Below, piece by piece: positions 25,190 through 37,260 of a stretch of DNA of 64,000 nucleotides (position 1 is the first letter of the stretch; every line of letters begins with the position of its first letter). The stretch is from Deinandra increscens subsp. villosa (taxonomy: Eukaryota; Streptophyta; Magnoliopsida; Asterales; Asteraceae). The stretch lies in contig JBCNJP010000008.1 in NCBI GenBank assembly GCA_039602395.1, positions 20,973,817-21,037,816 of the forward strand, in the 5' to 3' direction. A model generated the notes under the pieces. That model was given only the letters and a program-made list of their open reading frames with translations, was not told where the DNA came from and ran no database searches. The position numbers and the translations under genes are program-made.

Positions 25190-27401
25190 TTACAATATCG
25201 AACGTAAAACTCGTAACTCAAAAACGGATGTCTTCCAAGCGGATTTTGGGGGTCAAACCGGAGGATACTGTCCTTTTGTGCTGACACAGGCATTTCTGAT
25301 TGCTTGCAGAATTCATATTTCCGAATGCGCAATTGCTCGTGTAAGGACATCAATTCTTTTGTGGTTTCCTCCCATTTGGTCTTATAAATTTCCATGTCTG
25401 CTTTGATCACAGACAATTGAGCAAACAATTTGGTCTTCTCATCTAAGAGATCACTCTTAGACTTAGCAAATTGACTACATGCATCACATTGAAAAGAAGA
25501 AGAAGATACCTTTGGAGTATCCGCCATTAATGCAACAATAGATTCTTTGAGATTGTTTCTTTTAAAAGCTCCATTCTCTAACTTGAGACTGTTGTTCTCA
25601 TCAGCTAATTTCTGCATCGCCTATTGCAATGTGATTATCTTGTCACTTGCATCCAAAGAATTCTTGTTAGACTTTTCATATTTTTGTTGTAAAGGATAAC
25701 TCTTTTGAAATAAAGCTTCAAAGTTATTTGCTGCTTCCTGAGCCTCGGCTTTAGCAGCTTCATAATGTGATTAGAGCTTCCTTTTCCTTCATCAAAACTT
25801 CCAACGCATTCTTCGGTAACAAAACCTCATCGGAATCAGCACATTCAGATATCGTATTTGCCATAAAAGCAAATTGACCTTCAGAGAATATTTGAACTTC
25901 TTCAACCGATTCTGTGCAATCATTCGTTTCATCACCTTCAGAAGTGGATTCAGTCATTGTATCATCATCCTCACATGTTTCACCATTATGGCAGAAGAAT
26001 CAGTAAACTGATTACCCCAATTGTAAGTCTTATCTCCTTGAGATACAAGAGCTTTTGTGGGATCAGTTTTAGGCTTACTAGTATTCCCTGAATTTGTTGT
26101 GTTGTACTTCAAATTGTTATTTGACGGTTCAGCTTTTGGAGTATACTTTTGATATTCCTGCTTCTTCAGTTGTGAGCATTCCCTCGCGAAGTGACCAAAG
26201 TTGGAGCAATTGTAGCATCTAACCTTTAACTTATCAAAACCAATGCGTCATCCAGAATTCAAATCTATTTTCGGTCTTCTTCAGGAATCTCTTCTCCCTT
26301 CTAGCCAACATTGCAAATTGCTAGTTGATATCCATCAACTCTAGATCATCCGGGTCCACTTGGTCATAATCTTCTTCTGTTAGCTCAGCGTTGCTAACTT
26401 TTCCAGTGATAACTCCGTAGTACGATGATACTAGAGCGGATACTAGTGCCATGTAACTTTCGGTAGAATTGACAGACAAGGCAAGTTTACTTGCATTCAT
26501 CGTATTGCTAGCAAGATTTGGAACATGACACCCTTTGATTCATAACTTGATTCATAACCTTCAGCAGTAGACATATTACCAGCATTTGACACATTTCCAG
26601 CTACGAATGCAGTTGCTGGTACATAATTGGCATGTTTACCGGATTTTCTAGAAATAGTTGCAGCATTTGTACCATAATACACATCTGGATTTTGAACTTC
26701 AGCAGCAGTGTTATTCACATTTTTCATCTCAAGATCCATTGCTTGTAATTTTCCCAACAATTTCAAGAACGTCAATGTTGAATATTCTTTGTCGTTTGTA
26801 AGCATCAAAAAATAATGTTCCCATTTTGTTGGCAGTGCTTCAAGTAATTTTTCTTTCAACTCTTCATCTTCCTTAATCTCCACATTATCCATTTCCGATT
26901 GAAGATGGCAAAATCTAGAAATCAATTCTGGAACACCCTCACCATAAAATGTTTGAAATTATCGAATTCTTTTCGCAGAACCTTCTTCTTGCTCTTTTTG
27001 TATTGATCATTTCCTTCGCATCTTTCCTTTAGAGCATTCCACAAAGTATGTGAGTGTTTACATGTTTTGAATTGATGCAACAATTCCTTTGGCAAAGCTT
27101 GAGTAAGTGCTCCATAAGCCTTTTGTTCACGTACATACTAAGCTTTTTAAGTAAGGTTCAGAATCCTTTGCATAGTTGGAACATTATTGTTGTCGACCGG
27201 ATAGATATAAGGGGTATCATTTGCAATCCAAAGATCACAATCCGTAGTACCAACATACGCTTCGAACCACTTTTTCTAGTTATGGTAATCTTCAAGCTTG
27301 AACGGTTTAGGAACCTTTTGGCTTGTTCCTATGTCATTGTCGTAGTTCAGAAGTGTTTGCATCTGCGATTGAATCGCTTCAAAAGCTTGTATTTCCAACA
27401 T
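25190..27401 (-). pseudogene. gag: Element H gag, decayed and cut short
   Basis: Begins MLEIQAFEAIQSQMQ at 27401 with the same N-terminal capsid pattern as G and C2 (LLNYDNDIGTSQKVPK), followed soon by an in-frame TAG near 27272. A capsid stretch reads at 26497-26925 and the knuckle CYNCSNFGHFAREC near 26200. Beyond it a coiled-coil region (CDACSQFAKSKSDLLDEKTK) is open from 25617 and runs straight into the gag start of G at 25182, so the C-terminal part and any pol are missing. Many stops and shifts make this non-functional. Confidence 0.75.
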
Positions 27402-28006
27402 TTCGAAAATTTTCAATTCTAATCTATCCGAACTCAACACGAACTGAAATGTGCTTGTCCGAACTCTGCTGAATTGGAAACGAACTCAAAAGTTAACTGA
27501 ACTTCAAACGAACTGAGTACGAACTGAAGTCTTCCAAACCCAGCCAAATTGTATCCAAACTGAGTGACTTAACCGAACTTGTCCAAACTCAAACGAAGTG
27601 AACAGTATCCGAACTCTATCCGAACTCAAACGAAATCCATCCGGACACTATCCGAACCAGAGATTTTAACTGAACAGGATACGAACCCGGACACGAACCA
27701 GTACACGAACCCAAACGAACTGTTAGTTCTGAGCGGTTATTCAGCCTAACTCTCACATCGGACGACGGTTATCTCATAGACTTACGAACTGGAAGAAAAG
27801 TTTGACGTTTTGCACACCGAAACGATTAGACGAACGAAAAACACACGAAAATGATCATTGTGATGTCTAGAATACTCATAAATGCTCGGATTTTGAAAAA
27901 TGCAAGTTTTGATGATCGAAAAATGTGAAAAATACTAGAAAATATCAAAAAATGCTTTGTTTTTCAGCAAAAATGACTCGGTATCGAGCTGAGCAAACAG
28001 CCTAAT
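27402..28006 (-). repeat. Element H leader with CGAAC repeats
   Basis: Leader between primer site and gag. From 27425 to 27790 the word CGAAC (mostly CCGAACT or ACGAACT) recurs about 15 times at irregular spacing of 10-30 bases, all in one orientation. Confidence 0.7.
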
Positions 28007-28018
28007 GCTCTGATACCA
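28007..28018 (-). other. Element H primer binding site (tRNA-iMet)
   Basis: Minus-strand TGGTATCAGAGC, two bases from the LTR border, as in C2. Confidence 0.9.
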
Positions 28019-28020
28019 CT

Positions 28021-28382
28021 TTAAAGTGAGCGGGAGGTGGATGGTGTGCAACTCAAGCCATTTTACAAACGAAACAATGAACAACGATGTAAATAGAACT
28101 CAATCTTCCATTTATCAACCAAAACAGGTTACAAAAGACTCAGAGCTCAACTATAGAAAACACAAAAAGATACACACACTTAAGGAAATTCGTTACAAAA
28201 TTCTAACACTAAACAGCTATATATAGAAATCCGATCACCTGAACTGGACTCTGTTCGAACTGGCAGTTCGGGTGCCAGTTCGTCCAGGTTCGAGTGGGGT
28301 TCGGCTGATTAGGGTTGAATCTTGAACTTTCTTCTGATTTCTTCTATCTAATCTAGCATCTTTCCATTTTCATGTATCAACA
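28021..28382 (-). repeat. Element H 5' LTR
   Basis: About 362 bases. On the minus strand it opens TGTTGATACA, the same start as the C2 LTR, and has a TATATATAG box at about 28217-28226. Upstream of that box (28252-28310) are CGAAC/GTTCG inverted repeats, for example CTGGCA/TGCCAG around GTTCGGG. Confidence 0.7.
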
Positions 28383-29171
28383 GTTCTTCACCATGCATGT
28401 TGCTAAAAGTTAGATCTATGGATTTCATTATTCAAGTTTGTAACTTTATGTGATATTAGGGCTAGATCTAAGTCATCCATGCTCGTTAATGTTAGATCTA
28501 GAAACCTGCATAATCAAGTTAGGGTTTTTATGTACAAACTTTGGTTTTAGTGATAGATCTAGGGTGATCATGTTAAGTTGTATGTTGATTAATGTTGTGA
28601 TGATATCATACATGATGATTAGTCAAAATTAGGCTGCCATGCCAATGAATTGATTCTTGCATAATATATATATAGGGACTCGTTTAGATGCAAACAACCT
28701 GTAGGATGCCAATAATGCGAACCAATAGTTTCACACCACGTAGGTCATGTTTAATTCTCGTGGGGGGGGTGGGGGGTGGGGGGGGGGGGAATCAGTCTTT
28801 TGAACCTATATTCTGTTTTTGGTAAGCGCATTCTTCGTAATGTAACTACATGATCTCATCTACGGGATTTGATTTTGTATCAAATTTACAAATAATTAGG
28901 GTTATTACTGTTTTATTGATTTCGTGATTTTCAATATCTTAATTCAGATTATTGCTCACATCGATGTCGTCTTCTTCTGTTCGAGTAGATGAGAACTTCA
29001 ATTATGATGATCATATGGAAAGTAAGGCCTTCATTACATTTATCTCAATTATGCATTGTTATGAAGTTTTTATCCATTGAATTTGGTATATTGGTTAAGC
29101 AAAAATTAGCAGATATCAATTTGAACAGATGGATTAGATGTTTTTTTTTAAATTTCAATACCCGATATCAT
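28383..29171. other. Intergenic stretch with long G tract
   Basis: No gene seen. Several TTAGATCTA words lie in 28405-28565. At 28762-28789 there is an almost pure G tract broken by single T bases. The sequence TATATATATAGGGA at about 28666 matches, inverted, the end of a repeat near 37165. Confidence 0.5.
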
Positions 29172-29488
29172 TGAAAATGCGTGAGCATCGGATCGTCTAC
29201 TCAATCCAGCTATTCGGACATTGAAACGTAATTAACCGATTGTTTTATTGATCACAAATAAACAATTACAATCAAAGAACACTTAGACATTGACACAGAG
29301 AAACACTCTCAGAAACACACACTTAAGAAATCTTACACGCTCAGAAAGTCTAACGAATACAAAGAACAAACACTATATATAGCCGCTAGGCCGAACCTTG
29401 TCCGAACTACAGGTTCGGCCAGTAACACTTTGGCTTGAACTTGTCCTTTGTTTGATACTTCACACGACACACATATTAGGTGTCAACA
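29172..29488 (-). repeat. Element C2 3' LTR
   Basis: 317 bases from TGAAAATG to GTGTCAACA (+ strand). The adjacent purine tract on the minus strand is CGAGGGGGAGTT (29489-29500). TATA box near 29370. Confidence 0.85.
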
Positions 29489-31195
29489 AACTCCCCCTCG
29501 TCGTGTGCAGTATCTCTTCAACATCATCAACTCTGTATCTTCAATCAAGCTCCCCCTCAAGTGTAGAATCCATTCATCCAATGAAATGAATCTTCGAACA
29601 AACTCCTCCTCAACTCAATTGTAGCTTGATCTTGAATATTTGATGACATCTAGTGTATCTCTGGTCTTTTATCAACAACTTTAAAAGACTTAAAGTGATG
29701 AAATCTTGCACTTTAGCAACCTGTTCAAACATTTAAATAATCTTGTCGCAAAACGTCTCTTTGAGACTCCAAGATATGATTTTGAACTTTGAATTTGAAT
29801 CACGTGTTGATCCGATCGAAAATAAAGCAGAGATAAAATCTTTTTGATTTTTAGAAAATTTATATCAAAACAAACCTAAAATATTTTTGATTTTTCAAAG
29901 TTTATGCTAAAACACACCGAAAATCTCTTTGTTCTTTTCTGAAATGAAATGAAATCACAATACATAATCAGACACTATTTTTGGTATGAGAAAGATCACT
30001 ACATGGGATCATATTGGTCTTGACCCACTGAACTACACTTCAATTTTAACTAATTGAAACTCACAAGTCATGCTGATTGCTGGTATAATTTGTCCATTTT
30101 AAACTTAGGCAGAATCATACTCATAACATCAGGATATGTTAAGATATTGATTAGATATGCTTTGACCAGTGTACCCCACACTATCAGACATATTCAGACT
30201 TTTTCTGTTTTTCTTTCTCTTTCTTTTTGTGTGATAGCACTTGTGATTTTTCACAATGCATAATATTTTCATGATATCGTCAACTGTGTTCCATGCAAAA
30301 AGAACTAAGAATGTTAAATCGTCTACCTTAAGGTCGATCTTTCGATACGCAGATAAGGCCTCAGATTTAACAAAATAAAAAAATAAAACTAGTTAAGGTT
30401 GTATAACTCAACAACAATCAGGTCGGTACTCCCGTACACGCAGAAAAAGTCCGATGAGTTATACGAAAAACCAAAGAAAATAAAGCAGAACGTCAAACGA
30501 ATAACGATCAGGTCGGTCTTGTGGACACGCAGAGAAAGTCTGATCGTTTGACAAAATAAAGAAAATCAAACAAGTTTAAATCTTTGCAAAAAAAAACACT
30601 TGTGTACATAGTGACTTCTCATTACTAATTTCACACTTATTTTTCTTTTTATGTCACGAAATATGCATCAAGATGTTATCCACATGGTCAAGCATTAGTA
30701 TTTAGTGAATATCACATCTGAATACTTTCTGATTTGCCGAGTCTACCAAACATATCAAACAATGATCTTATGACCCTTTCACCTACTCTATTCATGACTC
30801 AAATACGTAAGCCAATGTACCATCATTTCCCCATGATCAATTTCTCACAATTTTTATATTTCGCATGTATTCACCTTCTCCCCATAACATGCTCTTTCTC
30901 AATTACTCCCCCTTACTTACAATTCTCTCCCCCGCCCCCCCTTAAAATGAAAAACTCTATTTTTGGATTTTCATTTTACTAAAAAACAAGACTCTATTTT
31001 TGGCTTTTTGAGAAAAACTTGGAAGTAAAGAAAATTGATCAATCAACATGGATATGTTGCAGTGTAAGAATTTCAGAAAATTTACAGATTTAGAAAATTT
31101 GACATGAATTTTAAGTTAAGCAGAATACTCCTCCATCAACAAATTTGCAATCATCGATAGGTCTTCCATAAGTACCTGCACACTGGTCAAACTGC
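29489..31195 (-). other. Element C2 3' non-coding region
   Basis: No coding potential. It contains three tandem structured hairpins (30313-30552), an A/T hairpin TTAAAATGAAAA/TTTTCATTTTA (30942-30978) next to an internal C-rich (transcript-strand purine) run at 30926-30941, and AGTGTGCAGG just after the gag stop. Confidence 0.7.
30313..30552 (-). other. Element C2: three tandem structured hairpins
   Basis: Unit a 30313-30371 (outer arms GTTAAATC / GATTTAAC), unit b 30411-30464 (GTATAACTC / GAGTTATAC), unit c 30492-30552 (GTCAAACGA / TCGTTTGAC). The three outer stems share no sequence but all pair; the core between them is conserved. Confidence 0.7.
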
Positions 31196-34100
31196 TTAGT
31201 TCATAAATGACCCGAAGCGAATCGCTTCTGGTCGACCAGTCTCCTGGTATTGCTTCGAAACCACCTTAGGTTTCCATTGTAGTTGTTTTGGTAATTCAGC
31301 TTTTGATGAAGCAATCACAGGTGACTGTGATGATGAACCTACCTTTTGAGTCTTTTGAAAGACTGGAACAAAACATTTTTGTTTTAAGAAGAAAGTAGGC
31401 TCAAGGTCATTAAAAACTCTGCCTTATTCATTAAAGCACATTGGCTTGGCAGGTTTACCAAAAACTAGTTTCTTGTGAAACCTTTGGGATGAATCAGCAG
31501 GTAGTGGATAATCCTTTGCCATATGCCCTGTTCGGCGGCAAATATAACAAATTCGTTTTGTCTTGTCCCACTTGTAATGTACCTGCGAAGAGCTACACAT
31601 AGGAATATATTGAACATGATCAGAATGAGAATCATATACCTGATGTATGTGATCATGAACCCACTTCGAGATAAATAACCATCAGAAGAAACTTTATCTT
31701 TCACAAATACTTCAGAAATCTTCCGAGCATCAACACAATGAAGAGGAAATTCTTTATCAGAGAAAAGCTGATCAGAACCTTTGAGCTTGTAGAATCTCTC
31801 AGGCTGAACCTTATCTGCTTTGAAAACCTCCTTCTTTACTTGCGTCATTTTAAGCTTCTGCAAGTTTTGTGGTGCAGATGCTGGAACCTCCTCAGCTTTA
31901 CCTTTCATTCCAGGAAAACCTAAACCAACTTTCTTTCCAGAAACCTTCTCCTCTGATGTAGAATGTCCATTCTTTGCTAAGCGAGAAAATTCAGCTTTCA
32001 CTTCAGTCACATTCTTCTGATCATAAAAGATCTTCTCATCAAATTCAGGTTGAAACCTAATCTTGTCACTTGAAGTAGCTGATTTCTCATATTCAGCAGA
32101 AGATGAACCAGATACAAACTTTGGAGCAGAAGGAATCTCAGATTTCTTGCATTTCTTCTTCTTATTATTCTTGTTTTTCTTCTTCGCAACAACCTTTTCT
32201 TCTTCATAAGTAGATGATGAAACCTTTGAATAATCAAATTCTTCAATTTGTTCCTTTACTTCTTTGAATGCTTCTTTAATTTGAGCAGGGGGTGATGCAG
32301 TTTTATCATACATTTTTTCAAAATTTGCATCATTAGCTAAGAAGCTTGTGAACACTTGAAAATTTGAAACATTGTTGAGCAATCGATTAGCATCAATAAT
32401 TTGAATCTTGAGATCATAAATTTGTTTTTGAGATTCAGTTAACTCTTTCTCATTAGCTATCAATCTCTTTGCAACTTTGTGTGTTTCAAATTTTTGCATA
32501 TGAAGATTTTCCATCCCTTCAAAATATTCTTTCTTCAATTTCTCCTCATTTCGCTTCTGAATTTCCAGATTCGCAGTTTGAACTTTATTAACACTAACCA
32601 ACTCCCGTTTCTTGTCTAACAACTTTTCCATGTCAACTTGATATGCTTCAATCTTAGCAGCAGAGTCTTCAACATTCTTGGCAAGTAAATCAACTTTAAT
32701 CTTGGACTCTTATTGAAATCAGAAACAACATCTTCTGCATCAAATTTCCATTTCTTAACTTCATTTACCAAATCATCCCTTTCTTCGCATATTTTTGCTT
32801 TTGCAGCTTCAACATTTCTTTTATCTTGTTTAGAAATCTCTAAAGCGTCATTCAACAACTTGACCTCGGTAATCAGACATTCGTTCTTCAAAACCAACTC
32901 CTTCTCATGCTCCTTAGAAATTTTCAAATCTGAATTAATCAAATTTAATTCCTCAGACAATTTTTGAATTTTATTCAGCAACGTTGCATTTTCTTTCATC
33001 AGACTCTCCAAGTTTTCAGCAGATTCATAAGAACTTGGTGTTGAACTAGTATCGGAACTAGTATCTGAACAAGAATCATCTGACTGATCATGAGTGACAA
33101 TCAAGGTTGAGGAATCATATCCAAACTGTTGACCCCAATCATAAACAGCATCCTGTTGAACTGTTAAAGTTGTTGCCTTGTCTGTGTTACAAGAAGATGG
33201 TTGAGTAAAACTAGGCTTGCTGGATAGAGGAAAACCACACTTGCTAATATGTGCCTGTTGACATTCTTTAGCAAAATGTCCAAGCTTTGAACACTTGTAA
33301 CACTTCAATTTTGACTTATCAAAACTTAATTTCTCACTAAAATCAGAAGTAGTTTTTCCATGCTTCTTAAAAAGTCTCTTTGATCGGTGACTCAGCATAG
33401 CATATTGCCAAGATAGATCCAATTCAGTCAGTTGATCGTCATCAAGAGCATCAAGATCATCTCTTGTTAATTGTGCTTCAGCAACATTTTTTATAACTAA
33501 ACCAAATGATGATGAGATTAAAGCAGCAATCATTTTGGCACAATCATCCATTGATTCAGCAAAAAAGGCATTTTGACTTAAAGAATTTGGAATTGTGAAA
33601 CTACAACCCCGTGATGAATTGTTATCAGAATTTCCTGAAGCTCCAGCCATAAAAGCAACACTTAGTGTCATACTCAGATTTGGCTTAGATTTAACACTCA
33701 TGCTTGCAGTATTCTCACCATGATACAATTCAGGATTCTGCAAAGTAGCAGTTGACTTCTTAGAATTTAACATTTCCATTTCCCGAGCATGAAGTTTCCC
33801 AGTAAACTCGTGAAACGTCAATGTTGAGTAATCTTTATCATGATTGAGTAACAAGACATAATTTTCCCACTTCTTCGGCAAAGCTTCCATAATCTTTTCC
33901 TTTAAATCAACATCAGTTTTCTCAATTCCGACAACCTTTAATTCACTAATCAAATTTGAAAATCGGAAAACAAGAGCTATAATGTTCTCATTGTCATAAT
34001 GTTGAAAATTATCAAATTCTTTATTCAACACTTTCTTCCGACTTTTCTTGTAATCATCATTACCCTCACATCTTGTTGATAAAGCATCCCAAAATTGTTT

Positions 34101-34448
34101 TGATTTCTTACATGTGCTGAATTGATGTAACAACTCAGTAGGTAATGCCATTGTAAGATAACCGAAAGCTTTTTGTTCAAGCTCATAGGTTTTTCTTTCA
34201 GCAATGTCGAAAGTATGAACTTCCTTGAAGTCTCCCGCATCAGTCGGATGTTGATAAAGTCTCTTAATTGGAATCCACAAATTGATGTCATTCGTACTTA
34301 TATAAGCCGAAAATCATTGTTTCCAATTCTGATAATCTTCAAGCTTCAACAATTTGGGAACTTTCTGAATTGTTCCGATTTCGTTATCAAAATTCAGCAT
34401 AGTTTGCATTGCGTTTTGCATAGCGGCATATGCTTGAAATTCCGTCAT
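31196..34448 (-). pseudogene. gag: Element C2 gag, degraded
   Basis: Starts MTEFQAYAAMQNAMQ at 34448. A TGA at 34315-34317 breaks the first open stretch; from 34280 the frame is open for 554 codons: capsid-type domain, then CYKCSKLGHFAKEC near 33300 and an acid/Ser-rich segment followed by coiled coil. After a shift near 32700 a second open stretch (32631-31465) continues the coiled coil and a Lys-rich part with PERFYKLKG and FSDKEFPLHCVDARK, also seen in E. The second knuckle near 31550 reads CYICRRTGHMAKDY, with its last Cys changed to Tyr, in another frame. The tail FGSFMN ends at 31196. No protease motif follows. Confidence 0.8.
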
Positions 34449-34994
34449 CTTTGAAAAATTTGAAATCTGTTGGTCGAACTTGTTCCAAACTTAACACTGT
34501 CGTCCGAACTCCCTCCGAACTCTATCCGAACCTAATTCAATAGTCCGAACTTATACCGAACTTCAGAATACCGAACTTTGTCCGAAAGACCTCCGAACTC
34601 TCTCCGTACAAGCTCCGAACTTTGCCCGAACTAACAACAGATCCGAACTCCAACCGAAACAGAATAATATCCGAACCCTCACCGAACACTGACCGAACTC
34701 TCACTTAACTAGGACCGAACACCACCCGAACTCGAGCTTCGGAGCAGTTACTCCGAACCTGACTAGTGACCTCTGAACCTCGACATAATTTTTCAAAAAA
34801 CGATCAAATTTTGACAGTTTCAGACGAGATTTCAGCAGTGGATTGAGAAAAATGATAAGAAATGATTCAGAAGCAAATATGACACAGAAAGCTCGATATA
34901 TATGATCAAAAACACGTAAACATCATCGAGAAACACCAAAAACGCTTCAAATATCCAAAAATAACAACCACAGATCAGTAGAGTGAACCAGATT
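34449..34994 (-). repeat. Element C2 leader with CCGAACT repeats
   Basis: From about 34500 to 34770 the word CCGAAC occurs about 16 times, mostly as CCGAACT, at 8-25 base spacing and always in the same orientation (AGTTCGG in the transcript). The word is shared with the upstream part of the LTR of this element. Confidence 0.8.
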
Positions 34995-35006
34995 GCTCTG
35001 ATACCA
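34995..35006 (-). other. Element C2 primer binding site (tRNA-iMet)
   Basis: Minus-strand TGGTATCAGAGC two bases inside the LTR edge at 35009; fixes the minus orientation. Confidence 0.92.
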
Positions 35007-35008
35007 CT

Positions 35009-35357
35009 TGAAAATGTGTGAGCATCGGATCGTCTACTCAATCTAGCTATTCGGACATCAAAACGTAATTAACGAATTGTTTTATTGATCACAAATGAAC
35101 AATTACAATCAGAGAACACTTAGAAGCTAACACAGAGAAACACTATTAGAAACACACACTTAAGAAATCTTACACACTCAGAACTCTAACGAATACAAAG
35201 AAAAAACACTATATATAGCCGTTGGGCTGAACCTTGTCCGAACTAAAGGTTCGGCCAGTCCGAACTCCTGGTTCGGACCAAGTTCGGCAAGTAGCACTTT
35301 GGCTTGAACTTGTCCTTTGTTTGATACTTCACATGACGCACATATCAGGTATCAACA
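35009..35357 (-). repeat. Element C2 5' LTR
   Basis: 349 bases, minus-strand start TGTTGATACC, end CATTTTCA. TATA box CTATATATAG at about 35210-35219. Directly upstream in the transcript sense (35235-35295) stand two inverted repeats, CCGAAC/GTTCGG and GTCCGAAC/GTTCGGAC; the 3' LTR lacks the second. Confidence 0.88.
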
Positions 35358-37260
35358 ATGATAGATCAGTGTCATTTATTAGCATATGTAGTTTAAGATC
35401 TGATACGCTAGATGATCGCTTGTGCTGGGAATCATTGATATTATTCTGAATTTTTATAACAAACGTGATGGTAATTTTTAAATTCATGGTGTAGTTAATT
35501 TAGAATATGATGTTTTTTGTGTTGGCGTTAGTTATTTGTTCAACATTTTTGTTGGTGCTTACAGTAGTTAATTTAGAATATGATGTTGTTTTTTGTGTTG
35601 GCGCTAGTTCTTTCTTCAGCATTCGTGCTGGTGCTTGCACAAGGCATCCATGCTGGTGTTTGTATAAATTTATGTTCTGTTCTATAATTATTATTTAGTT
35701 TTTAGACCACTCCCCCGTTGACTTCTCTATTCAACTATAACCGGGTCTTTATATTCTCCTTTATCACCTTCAACTATTTCATTCGTTCCCATTGGAAGTC
35801 GTAACACCTCATGTACAGTTTCTTGTGTCAACTTTAGAATCTTATTTTTCTCTAGAAGTAGGCCTTGCGTTTTTGGGTTGTAATTTGAAAGCATCCAGTA
35901 CCCCAACTATGTTGGCACTTAACTAATTGAGAGGTCCTTCATAGATGAAAATCCTATTTTCTAAACTGCTTCTAGTCTATCTTTAGACAAACCATTTCTA
36001 AACACCAGAAAAATATTTTTAGCTTTGTTTTTCATCCTTAATCTTGTATGATGGTACGGTATATATATTTTCCGATTATCATCATCTGACTCAGCACAAA
36101 TTTTTTACTTGTTACATTGGAATGTTTTCCTTCCTCTTTCTTAAACCGAGGGACCTTTGAAAAATCATCATTAGAATCTACAGGCTGTTTTTTGTTATCA
36201 CCTTTACAAGCACATCAACAAATAACACTTTGCATGAAAATTTTTATTACCACACATATATTCTATGACAGACTAGTAAATAAATTTATACAAATAGGGC
36301 AGCACATCACAACCATTACTAAGTAGCCATCACTACTACTCATTCCTATGTATAATTTTTATGACTAGCACAGCACAAACAGTGCTATGAACAGATTTTA
36401 AAACCAACAACATAAGTAAATATACATCGTATAACCAGCATAGCAAAACATTGCTAAATAGCCATCACTACTCATTCCTTTGTACAATATATAACCAACA
36501 CATCACAAACAGTGCTATGCACAAATTTTAAGACCAACAACATAAGAAAATATACATCATATGACAAGCACAATTTTGCTAACCAACAGTTAAAAAACTG
36601 AAGTAAGTACAAACATCGTTATGAAATTTCACATGCAACAAACAAAAATCACAGAACAGAACAAATAAAGAATTTCACATACAAAATTCGATCAAACCAG
36701 AGCATTTTTTTTTTTTGTAAATTTTCTTCCTCTAGTTCTCATTGTCGATTTCAAGTTCTTCGTTCCGAGCAATTTTTTTCCTGTAAGTTCATAAATCAAT
36801 GATCAATCCATTTCAATATAATGTTTGAGTGTTTGATACCGAGTTGCAAGCTTACTATTGAACGTGATTATAGTCGTCTTCTTCGACTCACTTCTACTAT
36901 TCCTTTAATCTTCTGTTTTTGTCATTAATTAAGACTTTTAAAATTGAAGCATGATTCTAGGTTTTTTTTTTATGATGGCGCCTTCAAGACGATTTCCAAA
37001 ACTACGAAGCCAAGGCATGACGAAAATACCCTTCCATGTTTTAGATGAGGGATTAAAACTAATTAATTTGGTTACCCGCATCACATCTATTGGATGTTGA
37101 ACTAGACGATTAAGATCTGTTTGCAATGTTCGCACCATAAAACCTGTTCGCACGGGATCTCTTCCCTATATATATATCTATATTCCTATATAATACATAT
37201 TGATCATGGGGGTAATTTCGTCACAAAAATTTCTTAATATTAAGATGTTTACAACAATTT
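35358..37260. other. Intergenic DNA with two tandem duplications
   Basis: No gene seen. A 73-base unit beginning GTAGTTAATTTAG at 35491 repeats at 35564. A unit of about 135 bases beginning TAGCCATCACTAC at 36324 repeats at about 36459. Around 37085-37170 a motif set (GTTCGCACC, CCTGTTCGCACGGGATC, then CCCTATATATATATC) looks like the end of a dispersed repeat whose inverted partner may be near 28666. Confidence 0.45.

Larger units (their letters stand above)
29172..35357 (-). mobile_element. Element C2: complete gag-only copia element, old
   Basis: LTRs at both ends (29172-29488 and 35009-35357), tRNA-Met primer site, leader, long gag and a 1.7 kb 3' region, but no protease, integrase, RT or RNase H. 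The LTRs differ at about 24 of 317 shared bases plus a 32-base indel, so this is by far the oldest dated insertion here. Candidate target duplication ATCAT (29167-29171) / ATGAT (35358-35362), with one mismatch. It shares the gag tail and 3' structures with G and E, so gag-only is the family's normal form, not one deletion. Confidence 0.85.
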
